Shown: positions 33,201 through 41,746 of the stretch, piece by piece
Layout: every line of letters begins with the position of its first letter
How positions within the stretch are numbered: position 1 is the stretch's first letter
NCBI GenBank assembly: GCA_034044135.1
Contig: CP139021.1
Span: forward strand, 7,292,001-7,356,000
DNA from: Flammeovirgaceae bacterium SG7u.111
GTDB taxonomy: Bacteria > Bacteroidota > Bacteroidia > Cytophagales > Flammeovirgaceae
Direction: 5' to 3'
Length of the DNA stretch: 64,000 bases
The notes under the pieces: generated by a model
Told to the model about the DNA's origin: nothing
Seen by the model: only the letters and a program-made list of their open reading frames with translations
The model's database searches: none
Position numbers and translations under genes: made by a program

Positions 33201-33701
33201 ATGAAGAAACTTCATAAACTCATTTTACTAGCGCTGTTATTATGTTCTGTGTGGGCATGTAGCGATTGCGAACCCATTTCCGACCCGGGGAATGAGCTTG
33301 TTCTTTCTTTTATAGATTATGAGGCTTCACTTGAAAGCGGAAGCCTTGTTGCTAAAACAATGGCATTTGACTCAATCTATGAAGTAGAAAAGCAAGTTAA
33401 GATAGATCTTCTCGATTCTAATATCTACCTTATCCCGTTGCCTTTCGATAGGTTGGAAGCTTCATATGTATTTGAACATAAAGAAACTGTTGATGATGGA
33501 AATGGGGGGACAACAGAGGTGTTGGTATATGATACGCTGGAGGTAAATTACCAAAGGAGCTTAAATCCTATCAGCCCAGACTGTGGTTTCTATGAGCAAA
33601 TTCAAAATATCAGAGTGAGCAATACGACCTATGATACGATAGGCATATTCACTGATCAAACTACTTCTAATGATACGACTAATATTTATATTTTTCTTTA
33701 G
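33201..33701 (+). CDS. DUF6452 family lipoprotein
   Basis: A 166-residue exported lipoprotein. The signal sequence MKKLHKLILLALLLCSVWAC ends in a lipobox (V-W-A-C, Cys20). The mature part is rich in short strands (ELVLSFIDYEA, KQVKIDLLDSNIYLIPLPF, LEVNYQRSLNPISPDCGFYEQIQNI), with the PDCGF motif that I associate with DUF6452. Its gene overlaps the following DUF6048 gene by 32 bases in another frame. These two families usually occur side by side in Bacteroidota and probably work together at the outer membrane; function unknown. Confidence 0.75.
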   Translation: MKKLHKLILLALLLCSVWACSDCEPISDPGNELVLSFIDYEASLESGSLVAKTMAFDSIYEVEKQVKIDLLDSNIYLIPLPFDRLEASYVFEHKETVDDGNGGTTEVLVYDTLEVNYQRSLNPISPDCGFYEQIQNIRVSNTTYDTIGIFTDQTTSNDTTNIYIFL

Positions 33702-34413
33702 CTTTTTAGTACTAACCAGTGTAGATGGAGTTGCCCAGAAAGCAAAAACTGGAGTAGCGAGTGACTCATTGATGTTGCCCAAAGTGAAACCTCCTAGGGA
33801 AAGGTTGTACCTAGCAGGTGTGCGGTTTGGTGCTGATATAACCAAGCTTGCCTTAACGGGGATAGACCCTGATTTTGTGGGTGCTGAAGTGAAGTTTGAA
33901 GTTTTGATCAACAACAAATTTTTTATCCCGATAGAATACGGTATTTCTGAAATTACCCGTACGGATGATCCCAAAACATTTGAATATACAACCACCGGTT
34001 CATATTACCGAGTGGGATTTGACTATTGCACCCTAAATAAAAAATCGGATGATCATGCAGTTAATATAGGTATGAGATATGCATGGAATTCATTTGATAA
34101 CTCGGTGAATTATTCTCGTTCGGATGACTATTGGGGCGAATTTGAAAATACGGTGGAGGAAAAAGGCTTGAGCGGAAGCTGGGTAGAATTAGTTGTAGGG
34201 TTGAAATACATGTTTCTTAAAAACTTATATTTAGGAATGGATGCCCGCCTCAAATTTATAGGCTCTGTAAATGGTGGCAATTCTATTGATGTAAGTGAAA
34301 TGCCAGGTTTTGGGGTAACCTTAAAAAATACAAGGCCAGAACTTAATTACTCTATTCTTTATAGAATTCCTTTTGGGAAGAAAAAATTGACTATTCTAAA
34401 GGCGCGGGAGTAG
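33670..34413 (+). CDS. DUF6048 family outer-membrane protein
   Basis: A 247-residue protein with a signal peptide (MIRLIFIFFFSFLVLTS, cleavage after VAQ). The start at 33670 is chosen because it supplies the signal peptide, although it lies 32 bases inside the preceding gene. The mature protein is a predicted beta-barrel with aromatic strands (LYLAGVRFGADITKLALTG, YYRVGFDYCTL, AVNIGMRYAWNSF, WVELVVGLKYMFL). I assign DUF6048 from the RERLYLAGVRFGADI and WVELVVGLKYMF segments and from the DUF6452 neighbour. Its 3' end overlaps the 3' end of the convergent lytic transglycosylase gene by 23 bases. Confidence 0.75.
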   Translation: MIRLIFIFFFSFLVLTSVDGVAQKAKTGVASDSLMLPKVKPPRERLYLAGVRFGADITKLALTGIDPDFVGAEVKFEVLINNKFFIPIEYGISEITRTDDPKTFEYTTTGSYYRVGFDYCTLNKKSDDHAVNIGMRYAWNSFDNSVNYSRSDDYWGEFENTVEEKGLSGSWVELVVGLKYMFLKNLYLGMDARLKFIGSVNGGNSIDVSEMPGFGVTLKNTRPELNYSILYRIPFGKKKLTILKARE

Positions 34414-35425
34414 AATCAGCATTTACAACTGCATGCATGTCTGGTAAAGTGGAGTCTTGATCGGAAGTGCTTACACTTAGCTCAGATGTCATGTGTTCAT
34501 CACCCATACTTCCATCTACATAAGGAATTTTCAATTTATAGGTCTGCCCTTTTTGCTTGATAGTGAGTTTGTTCCCAACAAGCCAAGGATTGTGGAGCTT
34601 GAGGAGTTTGTAGTTGATACCAAGCGACAAGGCAAAGTCCACAAGGCTGTTGATATTTTGGGAAACCTCTACTTCTTGTACTTCCTCTTCGTAATACAAT
34701 TGCTTTCCTTTTAGCTCAAACTTGTACTTCTCTTGGTTTTCAAAAATCTCTTTGATGGCCATTGCCCTAAAAACATAGCGGGCAGTTTCACTGTTGAGGG
34801 CAAGGTCGTAATACGACGAAACCTTTTGCTTTTTTAGTTGCCTGCTCACTCCGCTTATTCCCATGTTGTAAGAGGCGGCAACCAAGGTCCAGCTTCCAAA
34901 TTTTTTGTAAGCCTGTTTCATATAGCGGCAAGCTACTTCCGTCGATTTTATAGGGTCATACCTTTCGTCAACTTCTTTGTTTATTTCAAGTCCAAATTCT
35001 TTTCCTGTAACGGGCATTATTTGCCAAAACCCCGTTGCCCCAACTGGAGAAACTACGTTGCTAAGTGAGCTTTCTGTAACTACTAGGTATTTCAAATCAT
35101 CGGGCAATCCGTGTTTTGCTAGGATTGCCTCTATTTTGGGAAACCATCGGTTGGCTCTTTTTAGCACTAAAAAAGTGTGCGAATGGAAAAATACATTTGA
35201 ATGCAACTCCCTGTCTAGTTTTTCGCTAATATCAGGTTCAGTGAGGGGCACTTCTTCGCCACAAAAATAAAATTCTTTGGGCAGCTCAATATTGAATGTT
35301 TCATATTCATACTTCACCTCTTGGTTGATTATAGATGCTTTTTTACTCTCTAGTTTATCCAATAAAGCATAAGCAACTATGCCGATGACCAACACGAAAA
35401 TGATGATGTTTTGTAAGTTTTTCAA
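34391..35425 (-). CDS. Lytic transglycosylase (Slt/MltD-like) with C-terminal LysM-like region
   Basis: A 344-residue envelope enzyme that cleaves peptidoglycan glycan strands. Residues 5-22 are an N-terminal membrane anchor or signal. The catalytic domain has the family landmarks: LKYLVVTESSLSN with catalytic Glu118, SPVGATGFWQIMPVTGKEFGL, ERYDPIKSTEVACRYM and the AASYNMGISGV motif. Residues about 255-305 (INSLVDFALSLGINYKLLKLHNPWL, KQGQTYKLKIP) look like a degenerate LysM module. The last 23 bases overlap the convergent DUF6048 gene. Confidence 0.9.
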   Translation of the reverse strand: MKNLQNIIIFVLVIGIVAYALLDKLESKKASIINQEVKYEYETFNIELPKEFYFCGEEVPLTEPDISEKLDRELHSNVFFHSHTFLVLKRANRWFPKIEAILAKHGLPDDLKYLVVTESSLSNVVSPVGATGFWQIMPVTGKEFGLEINKEVDERYDPIKSTEVACRYMKQAYKKFGSWTLVAASYNMGISGVSRQLKKQKVSSYYDLALNSETARYVFRAMAIKEIFENQEKYKFELKGKQLYYEEEVQEVEVSQNINSLVDFALSLGINYKLLKLHNPWLVGNKLTIKQKGQTYKLKIPYVDGSMGDEHMTSELSVSTSDQDSTLPDMHAVVNADSTPAPLE

Positions 35426-35456
35426 AGTCTTGAAGTTTTGCTCCCTACCAAAAAAA

Positions 35457-36167
35457 TTAAAAGTTAGGTGAAATCATGTAGCTGCCATAGAAGTCATCAA
35501 TAACTTTTACAGCTTCAGAAGCGCTATCTACCAAGCTGATCAGGTCAAGGTCGCCATCGCTTATATATGAGGCTTTTGTGACCATTACCTCTTTTATCCA
35601 AGAGAGTAGTCCAGACCAGTATTCTTTTCCGACCAGCACGATGGGGAATTTTCCGATTTTTTTAGTTTGGATTAGGGTAAAGGCTTCAAAGAGCTCGTCA
35701 AGTGTTCCGAACCCGCCCGGCATCACAATAAATCCTTGCGCATATTTCACAAACATTACTTTTCGTACGAAGAAGTAATCGAATGTAAGAAGTTTGTCCG
35801 GGTCTATATAAATATTATTTCCTTGCTCATGAGGCAGCTCAATATTTAGGCCAACAGATTTTCCTCCTGCTTTTTTTGCACCTTTATTGCCTGCTTCCAT
35901 AATGCCAGGTCCGCCACCTGTAATTACCCCAAAGCCGTGTTTTACAAGTTCTACGGCTATTTCTTCTGCCATTTTGTAGTACTTATGCTCGGGCTTGGTG
36001 CGAGCTGAGCCAAAAATGGAAACACATGGGCCTATTCTTTCCATTTTTTCGAAGCCTTCCACAAACTCAGACATTACCTTAAAAATAGCCCAAGAATTAT
36101 GGCTTTTTATCTCGTTCCAGTCCTTTCTCTTAAATGCAGCTCTTATTTTTATTTCATCTTCGCTCAT
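35457..36167 (-). CDS. LOG family protein (TIGR00730), nucleoside 5'-monophosphate phosphoribohydrolase-like
   Basis: A 236-residue Rossmann-fold protein. The two signatures of the LOG family are present: GGGPGIMEAGNKGA (residues 84-97) and PGGFGTLDELFE (150-161). Members release a base from nucleoside 5'-monophosphates, including cytokinin ribotides; bacterial forms often act on AMP and similar substrates. The motif residues needed for catalysis (Arg and Glu in PGGxGTxxE) are consistent with activity, but the true substrate is not known. A perfect 23-base palindrome lies 24 bases upstream of the start codon, placing it in the promoter or leader. Confidence 0.88.
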   Translation of the reverse strand: MSEDEIKIRAAFKRKDWNEIKSHNSWAIFKVMSEFVEGFEKMERIGPCVSIFGSARTKPEHKYYKMAEEIAVELVKHGFGVITGGGPGIMEAGNKGAKKAGGKSVGLNIELPHEQGNNIYIDPDKLLTFDYFFVRKVMFVKYAQGFIVMPGGFGTLDELFEAFTLIQTKKIGKFPIVLVGKEYWSGLLSWIKEVMVTKASYISDGDLDLISLVDSASEAVKVIDDFYGSYMISPNF

Positions 36168-36190
36168 AGTTTTGTCTGTTTGGTTAAGGG

Positions 36191-36213
36191 AAAAGTGAGA
36201 TCATCTCACTTTT
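36191..36213. promoter_or_regulatory. Perfect palindrome upstream of the LOG gene
   Basis: AAAAGTGAGAT-C-ATCTCACTTTT: eleven-base arms with one central base. It is 24 bases upstream of the LOG start codon. It could be an operator or a leader hairpin. The rest of 36168-36547 holds only the adk promoter. Confidence 0.5.
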
Positions 36214-36440
36214 ATAGCTGTATAACATATAGCTAGCGTAGCCTGAAATTAACGATGAATTTCTTAATAAAGTTTAATAAAATGAAAGGCTTAATTTTTA
36301 GTACTGCAAATCAACGATGCCCTTGGTTTTGCTTTTGGTCTCGTTCCCAAGGTTTGTTTTTAGGAGATAAAATACGAAGAATAAGGGTTTTATCTTTGAG
36401 TTGCTATGGCCAAAATCATATTTAGATGCTGATAAACTGA

Positions 36441-36471
36441 TTTGATATTGGAAGGCTATGCTATATCTTTG
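36441..36471 (+). promoter_or_regulatory. Promoter of adk
   Basis: TTTG (36441-36444), exactly 19 bases, then TATCTTTG (36464-36471): a full match to the Bacteroidota -33/-7 promoter. The adk ATG is 77 bases downstream. Confidence 0.75.
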
Positions 36472-36547
36472 GAAAGTAAATTAGTGATGAAAGATTTTTT
36501 TAGGTAAGCACTCGTGCTTTTTTATGTATTTAAACAAAATATCAAAA

Positions 36548-37120
36548 ATGTTAAATCTAGTACTATTCGGCCCTCCAGGTGCAGGGAAAGGAACTCAAAG
36601 CGAAAAAGTTAAAGCAAAGTATAGTCTCATACATTTGTCTACAGGTGACTTGTTGAGGTCAGAGATCGCTGCAGGAACAGAACTTGGTCTTACGGCAAAA
36701 ACATTGATGGACAAAGGCGAATTGGTACCAGATGAGGTAGTAATTGGGATGATAGACCATAAGTTAGAAGAGAATAAAGATGCTGAAGGGTTTATTTTTG
36801 ATGGTTTTCCAAGAACTGTAAAGCAGGCAGAGGCTTTGGACGAATTGCTCAAAAAGCATGGAGAAAGCATTTCAGGAATGGTGGCTTTAGAAGTTGAGGA
36901 AGAAGAATTGACCAAGAGAATCTTGAAAAGAGGAGAGACTTCTGGAAGGGCTGATGACAAAAATGAAGATTTAATTAGGAACAGGGTAAAAGAATACCGT
37001 ACGAAAACTGAGCCTGTTGCTGGGTATTATAAAGAGCAGAATAAATTCAAGTCAGTAAGTGGTACAGGTTCTATTGATGAGATTTTTGAAAGCCTATGCG
37101 AAGCAATTGATTCACTATAA
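36548..37120 (+). CDS. adk: Adenylate kinase
   Basis: A 190-residue cytoplasmic enzyme that converts ATP and AMP to two ADP. The frame is open from 36524, but the Met at 36548 gives the usual start, MLNLVLFGPPGAGKGT, with the Walker A motif at residues 8-16. STGDLLRSEIA and GFPRTVKQAE mark the AMP site. The LID is the short form (ETSGRADDKNEDLIRNRV) without the zinc-binding insertion found in longer bacterial enzymes. It has its own promoter and terminator. Confidence 0.96.
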   Translation: MLNLVLFGPPGAGKGTQSEKVKAKYSLIHLSTGDLLRSEIAAGTELGLTAKTLMDKGELVPDEVVIGMIDHKLEENKDAEGFIFDGFPRTVKQAEALDELLKKHGESISGMVALEVEEEELTKRILKRGETSGRADDKNEDLIRNRVKEYRTKTEPVAGYYKEQNKFKSVSGTGSIDEIFESLCEAIDSL

Positions 37121-37204
37121 GCTTTTTGTAAGCGAAAATCAGGTCGTTATAAGATTGTCTTATTTGTCTATGCGACTTTTCAATATATAAAGGGTGTAAA
37201 TGAG

Positions 37205-37235
37205 AGCAGTGTTATTCAATAACACTGCTTTTTTT
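37205..37235 (+). terminator. Rho-independent terminator of adk
   Basis: GCAGTGTTATT (37206-37216) pairs with AATAACACTGC (37218-37228), followed by seven T. Confidence 0.9.
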
Positions 37236-37376
37236 GAATAATTTCTCTTTAAATTGATGATAATGGACTAATTTTGAAATTGCTATAAATGAATTCGTGC
37301 CTTTTTTGCCAAAATTCAATTGGCGATTGCTTGTTATACAAACTTTTGGTTACACGTATTAAAAACTTTTGAGAGG

Positions 37377-38366
37377 GTGTCAGGGACAAATTTTATTGAT
37401 TATGTAAAGGTTTATTGCCGCTCGGGATCAGGAGGAGCAGGTTCTGCTCATTTTAGGCGTGAGAAGCATGTGCCAAAGGGCGGTCCCGATGGCGGAGACG
37501 GCGGAAGGGGAGGTCATATAATACTAAAGGGAAATAAAAACCTTTGGACATTATTACACCTCAAGTATAAGAAGCACATTATTGCAGATAATGGCGGAAG
37601 TGGTGAAGGAGGGTGTAGATCTGGAGTGCAAGGCGAGGATATTGTGTTGGAAGTTCCTTTAGGCACTATTGCTAAGCATGCGGAAACGGGAGAGCGAATA
37701 GCTGATATTTTGGAAGATGGCGAAGAGCGAGTTTTGCTGGCAGGTGGGAAAGGAGGCTTGGGCAATATCAACTTCAAAAGCTCGACTAACCAGTCTCCAC
37801 GGTATGCTCAACCTGGTATAGAAGGAGAAGAGGTTCCTGTAGTATTGGAACTAAAAGTACTTGCAGATGTTGGTCTGGTAGGTTTTCCAAATGCTGGGAA
37901 ATCAACGTTGCTTTCTGTTATTTCTGCAGCAAAACCCAAAATAGCTGACTATGCTTTTACTACGCTAGTCCCCAATTTAGGGGTAGTTTCCTATAGGGAT
38001 AATCGGTCGTTTGTAGTAGCAGATATTCCAGGTATAATAGAAGGTGCTGCTGAAGGTAAGGGGTTGGGAATTAGGTTTTTGCGACATATAGAAAGGAATT
38101 CAGTGCTATTGTTCATGGTTCCTGCAGATAGCGATGATATAAAAAAGGATTTTGAAGTTCTATTGGATGAATTGAAGAAATTCAATCCAGAACTCTTAGA
38201 TAAACAACGGATATTAGCTGTTTCAAAATCCGATATGATTGACGAAGAACTAAAAGGCTTAATCTCTCGAGAGTTGCCAGATATCCCATGTGTATTTATT
38301 TCATCTATTATGCAAAAAGGGTTGGCAGAGTTGAAGGATCAGCTTTGGGAAGCACTAAACGACTAA
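37377..38366 (+). CDS. obg: GTPase Obg/CgtA
   Basis: A 329-residue ribosome-associated GTPase of the Obg family. The open frame begins with an ATT- or TTG-type codon at 37320, but the family start ([10 protein letters not shown]) points to the GTG at 37377 ([10 protein letters not shown]); this is a family-based choice, not a certainty. Residues 1-158 are the glycine-rich Obg fold ([30 protein letters not shown]). The G domain follows: G1 [10 protein letters not shown]3 [16 protein letters not shown]. The G4 position reads SKSD instead of NKxD (AVSKSDMID), as in several Bacteroidota. The C-terminal OCT domain is absent, the short form usual in this phylum. Confidence 0.93.
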   Translation: MSGTNFIDYVKVYCRSGSGGAGSAHFRREKHVPKGGPDGGDGGRGGHIILKGNKNLWTLLHLKYKKHIIADNGGSGEGGCRSGVQGEDIVLEVPLGTIAKHAETGERIADILEDGEERVLLAGGKGGLGNINFKSSTNQSPRYAQPGIEGEEVPVVLELKVLADVGLVGFPNAGKSTLLSVISAAKPKIADYAFTTLVPNLGVVSYRDNRSFVVADIPGIIEGAAEGKGLGIRFLRHIERNSVLLFMVPADSDDIKKDFEVLLDELKKFNPELLDKQRILAVSKSDMIDEELKGLISRELPDIPCVFISSIMQKGLAELKDQLWEALND

Positions 38367-38470
38367 GTATATTTTACCATTTTTTGATGATTTAGGTTAA
38401 ATATTGGAAAAATGGTAGTTTGAATTTGCTTTATTGTTTTAATTTTTGTTAAATTAAATGCACAATTGCT

Positions 38471-38496
38471 TATAACCGTTTGTGCAAATGCTTATA
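38471..38496. promoter_or_regulatory. Candidate operator of the ArsR-type gene
   Basis: An imperfect 26-base palindrome: TATAACCGTTTG, a TG centre, then CAAATGCTTATA. Ten of twelve positions pair. It lies 26 bases before the start codon at 38523, where ArsR-type regulators commonly bind their own promoters. Confidence 0.5.
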
Positions 38497-38522
38497 TAAG
38501 GAAACATTGTTCACTAAATAAA

Positions 38523-38921
38523 ATGAAATTAAAACATTTTAATCTCCAACTTGGCTGCCAGTTTTTAAAATCATTTAGTGATGAATCGCGAATAAGGATT
38601 CTTCAGCTGCTTTTTAAAAATAAGGAAATGTGTATTTCCGATATAGAGCTAGTGTTGGATTTTACTCAAACAAAGACATCGAGGCATTTAATTTATCTTA
38701 AAAATGCTGGATTGGTCGATTCAAGAAAAGTTGATCAATGGACGTATTATTCCATTAAAGAGGAAGTTTCCGAATTTGTGGATACTATATACAGATATTT
38801 GGATAAAGATCCGGTACTAGAAAAAGATCAAAGAGTTTATAAAACTCTTTATAATAACAGGGAGTTAGCTGTTTGTAAGTTGCATCAAAACAACAACCGT
38901 TGGGCTTACCAAGATTTTTAG
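38523..38921 (+). CDS. ArsR-type winged-helix transcriptional regulator
   Basis: A 132-residue DNA-binding protein. The frame is open from 38466, but the ATG at 38523 gives the family start (MKLKHFNLQLGCQFLKSFSDESRIRILQLL). Residues 15-85 form the winged helix: MCISDIELVLDFTQTKTSRHLIYLKNAGLVDSRKVDQWTYYSI, with the recognition helix at TQTKTSRHLIYL. A cysteine precedes ISDIE as in metal-sensing ArsR/SmtB proteins (CVCDL), but only one cysteine is present there, so metal sensing is doubtful. The C-terminal 45 residues add another helix pair and one Cys. The upstream palindrome suggests autoregulation. No metal-transport gene is adjacent. Confidence 0.85.
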   Translation: MKLKHFNLQLGCQFLKSFSDESRIRILQLLFKNKEMCISDIELVLDFTQTKTSRHLIYLKNAGLVDSRKVDQWTYYSIKEEVSEFVDTIYRYLDKDPVLEKDQRVYKTLYNNRELAVCKLHQNNNRWAYQDF

Positions 38922-38944
38922 TTGTACCCTTTTACATAGGTTCA

Positions 38945-39000
38945 AATAAAACAAAACTGGCCACACCAATATATATTGGTGTGGCCAGTTTTGTTTTATT
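38945..39000. terminator. Perfect 56-base palindrome, bidirectional terminator
   Basis: Every base from 38945 to 38972 pairs with 38973 to 39000; the arm includes ACTGGCCACACCAATAT and is flanked by A-run and T-run. It separates the convergent ArsR-type gene (+) and Cache-receptor gene (-). Confidence 0.9.
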
Positions 39001-39013
39001 GGCTAAGCTTTCT

Positions 39014-41170
39014 TTATTGAGTTGCTATTTGTTTGGCTACAGCAAGTTGATCTTTTAAAGCTTGGTTCTCTTCAAACAATTCTTTGTGCCTTCTTTCTAT
39101 CTCTTCCTGAGTAGCCTGCATTTCTTCTTGGTTTTGTCTAAGCTCCTCTTCTTGTGAACGTAACTGTTCGGTCATTTTTTGGCTATGCTCCAAAAGCCCT
39201 TGGGTTTGCTCGGTTATTATCACAGCCGATAAGGTCGAGGCAAAGGTAGCTCCACTTTTCTCTACAAACTCTACTTCATAGTCTTCAAGGGCACGGAAGG
39301 AAGCCACCTCAAGTACACCATAAATCTTGTTGTTTGATATAAGGGGTATTATTAGAATATTCCTCGGAGGGGCATCTCCTAGACCAGATCGAATACTTAC
39401 ATGTTCTTCAGGGATTTCTTTAAGGAAAATCGTATCCTTTTCAAGGAAGCATTGGCCTAAAAGACCGTCTCCTGGTCGTACTTTTTTCCTTAAAAACTTA
39501 CGCCTTTCATAAGCGTAACACGCTTTCATTTCTAAATAAGGATCATCCTTTTGTTCATCATTTAGAATAAAAACAGCCCCTTGGTTAAGCTTTAGGTAAC
39601 TGATAATTGTTTTTAGGTACTTCTGGCTCAGCTCGGCTTTAGTACTTACATTTTCATGAAGAATATCGCTAATAATGTTAGCTCCTTCGTTACTCCAGTT
39701 CCTTATGTGCTCAATCTCTGTATTTTTCTTTAAGCTGTTCCTCATATTGAGCAACTCATTGCCTAGTACATCATCTTGGCTTCTTGGGGTAAATGGCTTG
39801 TTCAAATTCCCTTTGCCTATTTCTTTGGCGAAGCTTGTATAGCTATGTACCCCTTCCACTAGTGCATCCAAGGATTGAATCATCTCCCCAAGTTCATCTT
39901 TACGCTCAATTGATAGTTTTTCCACATTTTTCCCATCGGCCAGGGCTCTCAACCTGTCTTTTACTTCAATTACGGTTGAGATAAGTTGCTTGCTAAAATA
40001 GAGGGAAGCGCCTATGCCCAAAGCAAGGATGATAATGGAAATAATCGCAATCAACAATATAATTTGATTTACTTGACTAGCGATTTCCTTTTCTTTTTGA
40101 CTAACATTAGCGTCTATAATTCCCGTATCTATACCAGTTGAAATTACCCATCCAAGGGGTTTGAAATATTTGGAATAAGTAAGCTTGTTAACTGTAACTG
40201 TGAGACTGTCTTGAATATCAATCTGATACTCAAGGAAACAGTCACTTGTTTCGCTGGTTTTGCACTTCTCAACCTGAGCTTTAAAGATATTATCAGTTTC
40301 ACTGGTGATATTTGTTAGTATACTCTCGTCCATTACTCTGCCTTCTAGCTGTTTCCATTTGGCATGCATTACCATCCGAGGGTTTGGAAGAGAGTCGTTG
40401 GTGATGAGGAAATAGCTTTTCCCATCATTGAAACGCATATTTCTCAGCTCATTGACCAAATTATTGATGATGTCTTTACGTGCGTCGTCTTTGTAAATAC
40501 CAGTGATGCAGACCCAGTCCCATTCAGGAATTTCCCTTGCATAGCCTACTTTTTCCACATCGGGGATAATGCCAAAAGCAGTAGGCTTGTCCCAGTTGTA
40601 TTCAAAAATAGCATCGCCATTTTTATTACATTGTTTAATAGCATCAATGATTGTGTTATTGCCATCGGGGAAAAATTGTTCAATGTCAGGGTGGGTCAAA
40701 CTCTCCCCATCTAGGGTAGGGTTGATAGGGTGCATAATAACGTAAGGGTTCGAAGAATTATCGGTTACCCAAAAATATCCAGTACCATTGTCATACCTCA
40801 AGCTTTTGATAAGCTGAAGGACTTCTCTCTGTGCCTCGAATTTTGAAAGGACGCCAATACGAGCTAGCGCAATTTTTTCATCAATAATAGTTTCTACAAG
40901 GTCGACGTTGCTGCGCAAGCTATTGCCAAAGTACTTCTCCATGAAGAACTCATCATCAAGCGCATAGTAATTACGCTCTACTGCCGTATATGCAACTTCC
41001 AAAAAACCTTTAAGATCTTGCTTAGCTTGGTTTATTGACTGCTCTTTATATTCGGTAACATCCCTTATGCCTTTTTGGTTGATACTCCAGATCGCAATAG
41101 AACTGATAACCAACACAGTGGTTACAAGTAATAAGCTGATCAAAAGAGTCACCTGATTTTTAATGCTCAT
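39014..41170 (-). CDS. Tandem-Cache, HAMP and GAF sensor without output domain
   Basis: A 718-residue membrane sensor. Residues 8-30 and about 347-372 are membrane helices; between them lies a periplasmic region with two Cache-type sensor domains. Each contains the Cache landmark G-x-G/S-YFWVT/LIT followed by VIMHP or MVMHA and LEG or LDGE, and ends in WDWVCITGIY or LGWVISTGID. A HAMP linker follows (about 375-425), then a GAF domain (about 490-640: AVFILNDEQKDD, LIIPLISNNKIYGVLEVAS) and a long C-terminal coiled coil (650-718). No histidine kinase, methyl-accepting, GGDEF or guanylate cyclase domain is present. It may signal through partner proteins. It is transcribed alone. Confidence 0.85.
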   Translation of the reverse strand: MSIKNQVTLLISLLLVTTVLVISSIAIWSINQKGIRDVTEYKEQSINQAKQDLKGFLEVAYTAVERNYYALDDEFFMEKYFGNSLRSNVDLVETIIDEKIALARIGVLSKFEAQREVLQLIKSLRYDNGTGYFWVTDNSSNPYVIMHPINPTLDGESLTHPDIEQFFPDGNNTIIDAIKQCNKNGDAIFEYNWDKPTAFGIIPDVEKVGYAREIPEWDWVCITGIYKDDARKDIINNLVNELRNMRFNDGKSYFLITNDSLPNPRMVMHAKWKQLEGRVMDESILTNITSETDNIFKAQVEKCKTSETSDCFLEYQIDIQDSLTVTVNKLTYSKYFKPLGWVISTGIDTGIIDANVSQKEKEIASQVNQIILLIAIISIIILALGIGASLYFSKQLISTVIEVKDRLRALADGKNVEKLSIERKDELGEMIQSLDALVEGVHSYTSFAKEIGKGNLNKPFTPRSQDDVLGNELLNMRNSLKKNTEIEHIRNWSNEGANIISDILHENVSTKAELSQKYLKTIISYLKLNQGAVFILNDEQKDDPYLEMKACYAYERRKFLRKKVRPGDGLLGQCFLEKDTIFLKEIPEEHVSIRSGLGDAPPRNILIIPLISNNKIYGVLEVASFRALEDYEVEFVEKSGATFASTLSAVIITEQTQGLLEHSQKMTEQLRSQEEELRQNQEEMQATQEEIERRHKELFEENQALKDQLAVAKQIATQ

Positions 41171-41425
41171 ATTATATGAAAAAGGTAAGCCTTGGTTATT
41201 TCACTAGGCTTTATTGTTACTTATTTTATATCTAATCAGGACGTATGGTTAAATTGTAAATATAGATTTAGGAACTAGAGCCCTTTAGTCTATATTATAA
41301 ACTACGTTATCCCCCCTATATTTTATGGCTTTCCAATTTTGGTGAAACACTTGAAAAAGATACCATACAGATATAATATGTACACTTCAGGCTTTTTTGA
41401 AAATTCTTGGTTAAAATGCTAAATA

Positions 41426-41746
41426 TTAAAACGGAAACTGCGAATAAGCTTCATATGGCTGGGAAGTAGCTATCCATGCATAATTAATCGCTTCTGCTTT
41501 TAGTACAGCTTTTACTGTATTGATTGGATAAAGCAATCCTTTTCGAGAAAGCTCTTGATGTATGTATTGTGGTTCGTTTAAAAATGCGGTTTCGTTGATC
41601 TCATTTTCCGAAGCCTTAGCATAGTATTCGTTCAGTTTCGCGAGGATAAAAAGCACTTCTTTTCTTGAGATATTGGATCGGTTATGAGAAGGCATTGTAT
41701 GTAAAACTTGATATGCATATTCAGGGCAGAATGTAGCTTGTTCCAT
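41426..41746 (-). CDS. Small hypothetical protein
   Basis: A 106-residue protein with no signal peptide. It is mostly helical (SRKEVLFILAKLNEYYAKASENEI, INTVKAVLKAEAINYAW) and ends in SQFPF. Codon usage and the hydrophilic, ordered composition support a real gene; the isolated setting gives no clue. I do not recognise the family. Confidence 0.55.
   Translation of the reverse strand: MEQATFCPEYAYQVLHTMPSHNRSNISRKEVLFILAKLNEYYAKASENEINETAFLNEPQYIHQELSRKGLLYPINTVKAVLKAEAINYAWIATSQPYEAYSQFPF

Noticed and set aside
38376-38420. ACCATTTTT/AAAAATGGT hairpin after obg as a terminator
   Set aside because: Long AT-rich loop and no T-run after the stem; not listed.
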